The position numbers and the translations under genes are program-made. Shown here in pieces: positions 1 through 7,206 of a stretch of 31,187 nt of DNA (the stretch's first letter is position 1; each line of letters starts with the position of its first letter). The DNA comes from JAIXWP01 sp049318685 (GTDB taxonomy: Bacteria; Bacteroidota; Bacteroidia; Flavobacteriales_D; Sanyastnellaceae), in contig JBMOFW010000007.1 in assembly GCA_049318685.1 (NCBI GenBank), positions 1 through 31,187 of the forward strand, read 5' to 3'. The notes beneath the pieces are model-generated. The model saw only the letters and a list, made by a program, of their open reading frames with translations, did no database searches and was not told where the DNA came from.

Positions 1-1
1 T

Positions 2-2134
2 GATTATCTTCTGGTGGGCAACAACAATGGCGCATTGAGTTTTTCGGCCTACGTGGGATCGAATTGTGCCATCTCTACCATGCTCAATCGCGCTTGGAAA
101 GCGGAAGAAACAGGAGAGTGCGGTACAGTGACTTTAACATTTGACTTGTCTTCATTGACTGGAATAAATCCGGATGATATTGTGTTGATGGTGGATCAGG
201 ACGGCGATGGCTACAATGATGAAAATCCGATTGAGGGCACCTATACCGCACCAAATATGGTGTTTACGAATGTGAATTTCTCAGACAATGCTATTTTCTC
301 TCTCGCTGAAGGAGTGTCCACGTGGTACGCAGTGGCTTCCGGAAATGTGACAGATGCGATTTGGTCTAAAACACCCACAGGTAGCGCACAATCGATTTCT
401 TCTTTGTGCAGCAAGGTAAATATGCATATTCAAGCGGGCTACGCCGTAACCAATAACGTGGCTCTTGTGGCGCGCAATTTTACGATTGCAAACACGGCCA
501 CATTTATTCAGAATGCGACAAATATGACTCTGCACGGCACCTACACCAACAATGGTACACATACCATTACTAGTGGTGCGGTGAATTTCAACGGTACGGT
601 CAGTCAGACTATTGGCGGTACAACGATTACCGAATTCAACAATGTGAACTGCAACAATGCCGCAGGGGTTTCTGTCTCGGGCAATGGAGCCAAAGTGAAG
701 GGTGTATTGCAAGTGAATTCTGGTGTATTTTCAACGAATGGCAAATTGACCTTGACTTCATATAGCGGCACCGCCGCCAGCATCGGTCCATTGAGCACAG
801 GATCTGTGGTAGGTAATGTCACCATCAACCGTTATCACAATGCAGTCGCTGCAGGTTGGGTGAATCTTTCCGCTCCCGCTCAAAGTCGCACGGTATCAGA
901 TTGGAACGACGATCTAATCACAACGGGATTCACTGGATCTGACTACCCATCATACAATTTTAACAATATTCAATATTATCAAGAAAGCAATCCTGGAACG
1001 CGTAATCAAGGTTTCAGCGGAGTGTCTTCTTTGGCAGAAGCGCTTGTAGCCGGACGTGGCTATTTCGTTTATATGAATGCAGGAGTGATGAACTTGGATA
1101 TCGACGGACCTATTTATAGCGGAGCACAATCGCTGCCTGTGTCATACACGAACAATGGCAATGCAACAGCAGATGGTTGGTGTCTTGTGGGCAATCCATA
1201 TCCATCGGCTATTGATTGGGACGGTAGTGGCTGGACCAAAACCAATATCAACAACGCTGTTTATATTTGGGATGCAGCCACCGCACAATATACCACCTAT
1301 GTCGGAGGTGTTGGAACCAATGGCGGAACAGGGGTGATTCCAAGCTCTCAGTCGTTCTTTGTATTGGCCAATGCGGCTTCGCCGGCGCTCGCAGTGAGTG
1401 AGACCGTAAAAACATCTTCTGCAGGAACATTCAAAACAATGCGCACAAATGGTGTATTGTCACTCAAATTGAAAATGGGTGGATATGGTGATGAAACTGT
1501 TCTTGTTTGGGACTATCAAGCGGATACGAAATATGAAAATGAATTTGATGCCTTCAAACTCAAAAGTGAAGTGAGTGGTGTTCCATTCATGGGCACCATG
1601 AGTACTGATGGAGAAGACTTGTCGATCAATGCGCTCCATACCGATTTGGAAGAAATGATTATTCCAGTAAAAATTGAATCCACAGAAGGAGGAAATGCTG
1701 TATTGACTTGGAACGCTTGGACTGTTGAAGGGTACACTGCTGTTTTAGAAGATAAAAAAATGGCACGTCATTACGACTTGAGTGTTGAAGGAAAAGCACA
1801 TTTGCCCATCTACGCCAATGATGAAGATGCCCGATTCCAAATTCGATTAATGAAAACGTCATCTTCTGAAGTAAGTGAAGCAGAGCAGATAGAAATGCCC
1901 GTAACAGCGGTATTGACTTCAGAAGGTGTTCAAGTGACATTCCATTTTGAAGAGAATACGGCAGTTAAAGTTTCTGCTTACAATGTGCTGGGTCAACAAT
2001 TGATCGAGCCAATCTATGGCACCTATGGTCAACAAACGATTCAGTTTAGCGACGAACGCTATGCTGCACAGGCGATCATAGAAGTGCTCAACACCACAAC
2101 CGGAGAGCGAAAGGTGATTCGATTGGGCAACTAA
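2..2134 (+). CDS. T9SS-secreted surface protein, 3' part (5' end outside window)
   Basis: The reading frame is open from base 2, so the gene begins upstream of the window; a GTG at 14 is only an internal codon. About 710 residues are visible. The first ~100 residues resemble the Asp/Asn-rich repeats common in large Bacteroidota secreted proteins (DQDGDGYND). A region rich in Asn, Thr and Gly follows (beta-helix-like), then a segment with GNPYPSAIDWD and a Gly-rich stretch ending in SQSFFV, a pattern often seen near the end of such proteins. The last ~75 residues look like a type A T9SS sorting domain: a KVSAYNVLGQQL strand followed by short beta strands to the C-terminus, although the usual final Gly-x-Tyr strand is degenerate. 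It is probably exported by the Sec and T9SS pathways and attached to or released from the cell surface. No enzymatic domain is visible; an adhesin or structural role is inference. Confidence 0.85.
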   Translation, partial: DYLLVGNNNGALSFSAYVGSNCAISTMLNRAWKAEETGECGTVTLTFDLSSLTGINPDDIVLMVDQDGDGYNDENPIEGTYTAPNMVFTNVNFSDNAIFSLAEGVSTWYAVASGNVTDAIWSKTPTGSAQSISSLCSKVNMHIQAGYAVTNNVALVARNFTIANTATFIQNATNMTLHGTYTNNGTHTITSGAVNFNGTVSQTIGGTTITEFNNVNCNNAAGVSVSGNGAKVKGVLQVNSGVFSTNGKLTLTSYSGTAASIGPLSTGSVVGNVTINRYHNAVAAGWVNLSAPAQSRTVSDWNDDLITTGFTGSDYPSYNFNNIQYYQESNPGTRNQGFSGVSSLAEALVAGRGYFVYMNAGVMNLDIDGPIYSGAQSLPVSYTNNGNATADGWCLVGNPYPSAIDWDGSGWTKTNINNAVYIWDAATAQYTTYVGGVGTNGGTGVIPSSQSFFVLANAASPALAVSETVKTSSAGTFKTMRTNGVLSLKLKMGGYGDETVLVWDYQADTKYENEFDAFKLKSEVSGVPFMGTMSTDGEDLSINALHTDLEEMIIPVKIESTEGGNAVLTWNAWTVEGYTAVLEDKKMARHYDLSVEGKAHLPIYANDEDARFQIRLMKTSSSEVSEAEQIEMPVTAVLTSEGVQVTFHFEENTAVKVSAYNVLGQQLIEPIYGTYGQQTIQFSDERYAAQAIIEVLNTTTGERKVIRLGN

Positions 2135-2158
2135 AATTTTAAACATACACGATGGCTG

Positions 2159-2203
2159 AAAAGGGAAGTTTCAAAAAGAGGCTTCCCTTTTGGCTTTTTT
2201 TTT
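2159..2203 (+). terminator. Rho-independent terminator after the T9SS protein gene
   Basis: A perfect 10-bp inverted repeat (AAAAGGGAAG at 2159-2168, CTTCCCTTTT at 2182-2191) encloses a 13-nt loop. It is followed by GGC and nine T residues (2195-2203). It lies 24 bases after the stop codon. Confidence 0.9.
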
Positions 2204-2270
2204 CATTTTTTCTTGTAACGTTTTTTTGGGGTGGTGCGTCATACTTTCAAACAAACAAAACAACCATACC

Positions 2271-2636
2271 ATGAAAACACTCGCCATCACCCTCGCCTTC
2301 ATTTTTGGAATCACATTGACTTCAATGGCGTCCAACGATACCGTGAGTAAAGACAAAAAAGATAAAAAGCAAACAGAGTTGAAGCGCAACATGGACAGGG
2401 AAGTGCAAAAGCATATTTTCTTTCCTCAAAATGAAAAGGAAGCCATGGAAGGGTCAGCGGACGTGATGTTGCAAGTGTATCCTGACGGGGATGTTCGCGT
2501 CATTCTCATTCAAACAAAAAATCCATTGATCCAAAAATTCATTGAAGCACAAGTGGCAAAGATGAAAGTAGATAAAGATGCCGTAGTGATTGGCCAAGTT
2601 TTTCGCTACCGTTTTTCTTTCCGTAAGATGAATTAA
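2271..2636 (+). CDS. Small secreted protein with TonB-C-like C-terminus
   Basis: This is a 121-residue protein. The ATG at 2271 is chosen because a hydrophobic signal peptide follows at once (MKTLAITLAFIFGITLTSMA) and an A-rich leader without Shine-Dalgarno precedes it; the frame stays open upstream to 2190 but that part overlaps the terminator. The mature part starts with a Lys/Asp-rich linker, then a region near residues 45-121 with GSADVMLQVYPDGDVRVILI and a closing FRYRFSFRK strand. This resembles small Bacteroidota periplasmic proteins with a fold like the TonB C-terminal domain, where a 'polarity' strand is followed by a helix and a last strand. Function is unknown. It has its own terminator, so it is probably monocistronic. 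Confidence 0.75.
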   Translation: MKTLAITLAFIFGITLTSMASNDTVSKDKKDKKQTELKRNMDREVQKHIFFPQNEKEAMEGSADVMLQVYPDGDVRVILIQTKNPLIQKFIEAQVAKMKVDKDAVVIGQVFRYRFSFRKMN

Positions 2637-2680
2637 TCGACTAGGCTGCAAGTAGTAATTTTCATAACAAACAGGTTGAG

Positions 2681-2718
2681 AAGGGCCATTCCGAACGTAG
2701 GAAGGCCCTTTTCGTTTT
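2681..2718 (+). terminator. Rho-independent terminator after the small secreted protein gene
   Basis: AAGGGCC (2681-2687) pairs with GGCCCTT (2704-2710). The stem is extended inward by TTCC/GGAA (2689-2692 and 2700-2703) past one bulged A. A T-rich tail with two TTTT runs follows. It ends only about 20 bases before the start of rlmN. Confidence 0.85.
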
Positions 2719-2724
2719 GTGGAG

Positions 2725-2732
2725 TATCTTTG
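2725..2732 (+). promoter_or_regulatory. Candidate -7 promoter element of rlmN
   Basis: TATCTTTG matches the Bacteroidota -7 consensus TAnnTTTG and sits 7 bases before the rlmN ATG. I do not see a TTG -33 element at the usual spacing. If used, the transcript would be nearly leaderless. Confidence 0.5.
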
Positions 2733-2739
2733 CCCCCGC

Positions 2740-3792
2740 ATGGCCATCGCTAAAAAAGATATTCGAACCCTTGATCTCGACGCAATTGTTGCTTTTCTCG
2801 AAGCACACGGGGAGAAGAAATTTCGTGCAAAACAGATCATGGAATGGCTTTGGAAAAAGTCGGCTACGTCGTTTGACCAAATGAATAATATTGGTAAAGG
2901 ACTCCAGCAATTGTTAAGTGAACATTTCGAATTTCAAACCATCACGCTGGCCGATAAGCAAGTGAGTTCGGATAAAACGGTGAAGTGCGCATTTGAGGTC
3001 GGAGAGAATAAAGTGATAGAAGGCGTATTGATTCCGACTACATCGCGCATGACTGCGTGTATTTCATCGCAAGTGGGATGCAGTTTGGCTTGTAAATTTT
3101 GTGCCACCGGTCGATTGAAAATGATGCGCAATCTATCCGCTGGTGAAATTTACGACCAGGTGGTCTATTTGCGCAACGAAGCGAATACACGATACAATAT
3201 CCCCTTGTCGAATATTGTGTATATGGGTATGGGCGAGCCCTTGCTCAATTATAAAAATGTGTTGGAATCGATTGAGAAGATTACTTCTCCAGATGGGTTG
3301 GGCATGTCGCCTCAACGCATCACTGTGAGCACTGCAGGTATTGCGAAGATGATCAAGAAGCTAGGGGATGATGGTGTGAAGTTCAATTTGGCGTTGTCGC
3401 TGCACGCGGCCAATGATGAAAAGCGCAATCAGATTATGGAGATCAATGAGACCAATAATCTCGCTATTCTCGCCGAAGCGCTGCGTTATTTTTATGAAAA
3501 AACAGGGACCCGTGTCACATTTGAATACATCATTTTCAAGGAATTCAATGATTCGATTAAAGATGCACATGAATTAGCGGATTATTGCAAGAATCTACCT
3601 GTGAAAATTAATATTATCGAGTATAATCCCATTGATGGAGGGGAATTCAGACAAGCTGCGCCGGAGCGTGTGGATGCATTTGCGAAGTTTTTGGAAAGTC
3701 GCAATTTGATTGTGAATGTGCGTCGTTCACGCGGAAAAGATATTGATGCAGCCTGCGGTCAGTTGGCCAATAAAAATGCTGCGGTGAAATAA
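2740..3792 (+). CDS. rlmN: 23S rRNA/tRNA adenine-C2 methyltransferase RlmN (radical SAM)
   Basis: The 350-residue product has the normal family length. RlmN methylates C2 of A2503 in 23S rRNA and A37 in some tRNAs, using S-adenosylmethionine and a 4Fe-4S cluster in the cytoplasm. Cluster ligands form CxxxCxxC (Cys114, Cys118, Cys121, in GCSLACKFCATG). The second catalytic cysteine is Cys339 in AACGQLA near the C-terminus, and the GMGEPLLNY motif typical of RlmN/Cfr is present. RlmN rather than Cfr follows from length and the N-terminal region (KKDIRTLDL, KKFRAKQIMEWLW). The frame is open upstream to a GTG at 2719, but that would lie in the terminator and promoter, so ATG 2740 is preferred. 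It is a single gene between two terminated neighbours. Confidence 0.95.
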   Translation: MAIAKKDIRTLDLDAIVAFLEAHGEKKFRAKQIMEWLWKKSATSFDQMNNIGKGLQQLLSEHFEFQTITLADKQVSSDKTVKCAFEVGENKVIEGVLIPTTSRMTACISSQVGCSLACKFCATGRLKMMRNLSAGEIYDQVVYLRNEANTRYNIPLSNIVYMGMGEPLLNYKNVLESIEKITSPDGLGMSPQRITVSTAGIAKMIKKLGDDGVKFNLALSLHAANDEKRNQIMEINETNNLAILAEALRYFYEKTGTRVTFEYIIFKEFNDSIKDAHELADYCKNLPVKINIIEYNPIDGGEFRQAAPERVDAFAKFLESRNLIVNVRRSRGKDIDAACGQLANKNAAVK

Positions 3793-3847
3793 AATTTTTG
3801 TGTAGATTGCTCAGCTAAATTTTTTTAACCCACATAAAAACCACAAC

Positions 3848-4216
3848 ATGAAAAAACAATTTGCAATGTTCGCTATTGCTGTTGCAGCAATTTCTTTCAC
3901 TTCTTGCGGCGGTGGATGGACAGATGAAAACAAAACTGAAATGAAGTCAACGTGTACTTCTCTTCAAGAGATTATCTATCCAAACGATGCTAAAGCAATT
4001 TGTGATTGTTATGTAGACAAATTGGCTGCTCAGTATCCAAACGCTGACTTCTCACAAGAGCAAGCTGGTGTTATTCTTGACGAGTGCTCTGCTGACGCTA
4101 AGAAAAAAGCGGATGAAGAGATGAATAAGAAAATGGATGAAATGATGAATAGCATGGATGCAGCCACTGAAGGTGCTGCTACTGAAGGCGCGACTACCGA
4201 GCCTGCTGCTCACTAA
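3848..4216 (+). CDS. Cysteine-containing lipoprotein of unknown function
   Basis: This 122-residue protein has a lipoprotein signal peptide: MKKQ, a hydrophobic stretch, and a lipobox ending FTSC with the lipidated Cys at residue 20, followed by Gly-Gly-Gly. The mature domain carries further cysteines (STCTSL, ICDCYVDKL, DECSAD) in a helical context. This is similar to small Bacteroidota lipoproteins in which Cys, Cys-x-Cys and Cys recur across a helical bundle. The last ~40 residues are low complexity: a Lys/Glu/Met-rich helix, then Ala-Thr-Glu-Gly repeats. It probably sits at the periplasmic face of the outer or inner membrane. The leader is A-rich without Shine-Dalgarno. No function can be assigned. 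Confidence 0.8.
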   Translation: MKKQFAMFAIAVAAISFTSCGGGWTDENKTEMKSTCTSLQEIIYPNDAKAICDCYVDKLAAQYPNADFSQEQAGVILDECSADAKKKADEEMNKKMDEMMNSMDAATEGAATEGATTEPAAH

Positions 4217-4235
4217 TATTCAACTAAAGAATAAG

Positions 4236-4265
4236 AAAAGGCCATCGATTGATGGCCTTTTTTTT
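4236..4265 (+). terminator. Terminator between convergent genes
   Basis: AAAAGGCCATC (4236-4246) pairs perfectly with GATGGCCTTTT (4251-4261) around a 4-nt loop (GATT), followed by T to 4265. The T tail overlaps the stop codon of the minus-strand methyltransferase. On the minus strand the tail is weaker (CCTTTTCTT), so it may act in both directions. Confidence 0.9.
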
Positions 4266-5001
4266 ATAGTGACATAGCGAATTTGTATTTTCCTGTGCCA
4301 ATGACCGAAAGGTTTTTACCTCCACGATAGGTGTAATAGTGAATTTGAAATCCTCTATCGGTTAAGTACTTGCGCAATTCTTTATAGGTGTCTTGTTCGC
4401 CTTGACGCTGACTGTCGTCTACGATTATCAGAAATTCATCACCCGGCACAAGCACATCGAGAAAATAACGGATATCAAAACGCGAATAATGGTCAGTTCC
4501 AAAGGGCCCATCCACGATGTACAACTCATGCTTTACAGAAGTAATGGATTCGATGTTTTTGTAGCCGAGATAACGCTCATTGTTGTACGTTTTTTCTTGG
4601 AGCTCGAATACTTCAATACTTGATTGATTGCTGAGTGAAAAGCGCGATTTGAACGCGTTTACCCATTCGGGATCGTGCTCCACAATGGTGTGTTTTGTAG
4701 CAGTCAATTCGTTTTCGATATATCGACTAATAAATTTGCTCGATTCACCAAGTCCAAATTCGATGACGGAGGATGGTTTGTAATCGCCCATCAAACGATT
4801 GAGTACATAAAAGAAGGCATATCCACCGGCCCAACGTCCAACATTGAGGGGAAGATTTTCTAACCACGCACGGCCACGAATGCTATCATGATACACGTCG
4901 GCCCATTGAAGTTCCGCCAATTGTGCATTCAACTTTTGTTGATTCTGGTCGATACGATGAACGGCAGCGGAGAGATTCTTGATTTTTTCAAGCATGGTCA
5001 T
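4264..5001 (-). CDS. Class I SAM-dependent methyltransferase-like protein of the polysaccharide export unit
   Basis: This 245-residue protein starts with an N-terminal helix rich in Gln and Leu (IDQNQQKLNAQLAEL, possible coiled coil). It continues into a Rossmann-like methyltransferase domain: motif I is SSVIEFGLGESSKF (about residue 78), a strand ends in an acidic EHDPEW, and later strands are HELYIVDGP and FLIIVDDS. The acceptor is unknown. By position it may modify a glycan chain exported by the neighbouring Wzm/Wzt pair, for example by end-capping, but this is inference. Its ATG overlaps the wzt stop codon as ATGA (4998-5001), implying translational coupling and a shared operon. A second in-frame Met lies two codons later and could be the real start. 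Confidence 0.75.
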   Translation of the reverse strand: MTMLEKIKNLSAAVHRIDQNQQKLNAQLAELQWADVYHDSIRGRAWLENLPLNVGRWAGGYAFFYVLNRLMGDYKPSSVIEFGLGESSKFISRYIENELTATKHTIVEHDPEWVNAFKSRFSLSNQSSIEVFELQEKTYNNERYLGYKNIESITSVKHELYIVDGPFGTDHYSRFDIRYFLDVLVPGDEFLIIVDDSQRQGEQDTYKELRKYLTDRGFQIHYYTYRGGKNLSVIGTGKYKFAMSL

Positions 5002-6275
5002 GAAAGTTTGTGGGTGAATTGGAGCATGATATGCCCTTGATTCATTGGAATAATCTGGCCGGTGTTGTAATAGTCTTTTTCAGATATGGTAAATGGCATA
5101 ACATGGTCAAGCCAGTCGGCCACTTCTTCATTGATCAAACAGAAGAGATTGCAGTCGTAATCATCTGGAGTGAGGTTGAGATTCGAGATGTCAAATTCGA
5201 TCATGGTGTGATGATTCTCAATCTTGAAATCGGGCAGCAGGATGGTACTGAACCAAGCCACGCGAATGTCTGTGCTGCTATTAATTCCTACGTCAATCCG
5301 ACAAGAACGAATAACGATCGTTGGGTCAATTTGGAAGAAAATGCGCATTTTGGTGCGATCCAAAGAAAACACCACATTTTCAGCTCCCCCTTCTTGTACA
5401 ATTTGTCCGCGAGTAAATTGCAATGTCTGATTTCCTTTGCGCTTTTCAGATTGGAATAAGCCTCCTTCTACAATAGGCGCCTTGGTATACTTCATGTATT
5501 CGCGCACGACTGAGGCCGTGTCGTTGTAATTGATCAACGTGCCTTTACTCATCAATATGCTCTTGCTACAAAGGTTCTGAATGGCCGCCATGTTGTGACT
5601 AACAAACAAAACTGTGCGTCCTTCGTTGGAAGTGACTTGCCCCATTTTACCGAGACATTTTTTCTGAAACTCGATATCGCCCACGGCCAATACCTCATCT
5701 ACAATGAGAATTTCACTTTCTAAGTGAGCGGCTACGGCAAAAGCCAATCGCACATACATTCCGCTGCTGTAGCGCTTTACAGGCGTATCAATGTAGCGCT
5801 CAACACCGCTAAAGTCAATGATTTCGTCTAGTTTTCGGGTGATCTCACTCTTGCGCATACCAAGGATAGCACCATTGAGATAGATGTTTTCTTTCCCCGT
5901 GAGCTCCGGATGAAATCCTGTTCCTACCTCTAACAAACTAGCAATGCGGCCTTTGATTTTTATACTGCCGGTAGTGGGTTGTGTAACGCGAGAAAGAATT
6001 TTTAATAGCGTGGATTTTCCGGCTCCATTGCGACCAATGATTCCAACGGAATCCCCTTGGTTGATTTCAAAATCGACATCTTTCAATGCCCAAACATATT
6101 CTGAATTGCCCTTGGCGGTCCGATCGTTGCTTTCGCCAATTTTGAGATAAGGATCTTCTTTTCCGCGAACACGATGCCACCAGCGATTTAAATCGTGCGA
6201 CAACGTTTTTGTACTCACCATACCCAGGCGGTACATTTTGCTCACATGTTCTGCTTTTAAAACCACTTTTGACAT
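4998..6275 (-). CDS. wzt: Wzt-type polysaccharide ABC transporter ATP-binding protein with C-terminal glycan-binding domain
   Basis: The 425-residue product is the ATPase of an ABC-2 exporter for undecaprenyl-linked O-antigen or similar glycans at the inner membrane. The ABC domain (about residues 1-250) has Walker A GRNGAGKST near residue 82, the signature YSSGMYVRLAF, Walker B ILIVDEVLAVGD and the switch VSHNM. The N-terminal SKMYRLG segment and the inserted 70-80 residues before Walker A are typical of the Wzt/TagH subfamily. The last ~150 residues form a beta-rich region matching the Wzt C-terminal domain, which in characterised systems binds the modified end of the polysaccharide. ATG 6275 is chosen; an upstream TTG at 6284 directly follows the wzm stop. 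It lies in one transcription unit with wzm and the methyltransferase. Confidence 0.9.
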   Translation of the reverse strand: MSKVVLKAEHVSKMYRLGMVSTKTLSHDLNRWWHRVRGKEDPYLKIGESNDRTAKGNSEYVWALKDVDFEINQGDSVGIIGRNGAGKSTLLKILSRVTQPTTGSIKIKGRIASLLEVGTGFHPELTGKENIYLNGAILGMRKSEITRKLDEIIDFSGVERYIDTPVKRYSSGMYVRLAFAVAAHLESEILIVDEVLAVGDIEFQKKCLGKMGQVTSNEGRTVLFVSHNMAAIQNLCSKSILMSKGTLINYNDTASVVREYMKYTKAPIVEGGLFQSEKRKGNQTLQFTRGQIVQEGGAENVVFSLDRTKMRIFFQIDPTIVIRSCRIDVGINSSTDIRVAWFSTILLPDFKIENHHTMIEFDISNLNLTPDDYDCNLFCLINEEVADWLDHVMPFTISEKDYYNTGQIIPMNQGHIMLQFTHKLS

Positions 6276-6284
6276 AGTAAACAA

Positions 6285-7139
6285 TTAAACGGTGTCCATA
6301 AATCCTTTTTCAACCCGATTGAAAATAACGATGGCGATGGCGAGCAATGCAAATGATACGATCGCACTATAGCCGAGCATTCCAAAATCAAATGAACCTG
6401 TTCCTAGAAAAGCGTAACGAAATCCTTCGATAATGCCGGTCATTGGATTCAACAAAATGAGTGTCTTGAGTTTGCCTTGAATGGCTGATGCCGTGTAGAC
6501 CACGGGTGTGATAAACATCATCAATTGTACACCAAATGCAACGAGATGCACGAGATCGCGATACTTTGTAGTCATTGATGAAATAATCAATCCCATCGAC
6601 AATCCCAATATAGCCATAAGCAAAACCAAAACAGGACTCAGCAAAATGTGCCACGAAAGCTGAATGTCTTGATTGCCGGTCAGTTTGTAATATGCGATGA
6701 CGATGATGAAGAAACTAAATTGTACAGCAAATTTCAGGAGATTGGACATGACTACAGAAAGCGGCATGATCAAGCGAGGGAAGTAGACTTTTCCAAAAAT
6801 ATTGGCATTGGCAACAAAAGTAGAGGCGGTGGCATTGAGGCAGGCAGCGAAGTAATTCCACATGATTACCCCAGATAAATAGAATGCCAACGGTGGAATA
6901 CCATCTGTGCTCAAGCCCGCTATTCTATTGAACAAAACCATGTACACCAAGGTGGTTAATATGGGCTGAATGAAAAACCAAATGGGCCCAAGTATGGTTT
7001 GTTTGAATGAGGATACATAATCTCGCTTCACAAGCAAGAGTAGTAAATCACGGTAATGCCAAATATCTTTAAGGTTGAGATCGAACAGTCCGGATCTTGG
7101 TTGAATCTCGGTGTCCCATTTCTCGTGTATTTCTTCCAT
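6285..7139 (-). CDS. wzm: Wzm-type polysaccharide ABC transporter permease
   Basis: This 284-residue inner-membrane protein is the ABC-2 permease partner of the downstream ATPase. The N-terminal cytoplasmic part has the family pattern LKDIWHYRDLLLLLVKRDY, then ILGPIWFFIQPILTTLVYMVLF as the first membrane segment. About six hydrophobic segments follow, with the conserved NPMTGIIEGFRY loop near the end. ATG 7139 (MEEIHEKWDTEI) is chosen; the frame continues open to 7313, but the added residues would overlap the divergent gene and do not look like this family. The gap to wzt is 9 bases. A TATCTTCG element lies about 45 bases upstream. The three-gene set lacks glycosyltransferases, so biosynthesis genes must be elsewhere. 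Confidence 0.9.
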   Translation of the reverse strand: MEEIHEKWDTEIQPRSGLFDLNLKDIWHYRDLLLLLVKRDYVSSFKQTILGPIWFFIQPILTTLVYMVLFNRIAGLSTDGIPPLAFYLSGVIMWNYFAACLNATASTFVANANIFGKVYFPRLIMPLSVVMSNLLKFAVQFSFFIIVIAYYKLTGNQDIQLSWHILLSPVLVLLMAILGLSMGLIISSMTTKYRDLVHLVAFGVQLMMFITPVVYTASAIQGKLKTLILLNPMTGIIEGFRYAFLGTGSFDFGMLGYSAIVSFALLAIAIVIFNRVEKGFMDTV

Positions 7140-7184
7140 AAGCGAAGGCGTTTGCCCGTATGTCAGAGCAGTTCTGGTTTGGCG

Positions 7185-7192
7185 CGAAGATA
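7185..7192 (-). promoter_or_regulatory. Candidate -7 element for the wzm-wzt-methyltransferase operon
   Basis: On the minus strand this reads TATCTTCG, one mismatch from TAnnTTTG, about 45 bases before the wzm ATG and inside the short divergent intergenic region. There is no obvious TTG -33 box. Confidence 0.35.
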
Positions 7193-7206
7193 ACAAAAAT
7201 GGTAGA

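Noticed and set aside
7111..7206. Upstream extension of the large membrane protein
   Set aside because: It overlaps the divergent wzm start, is not hydrophobic, and covers the candidate wzm promoter.
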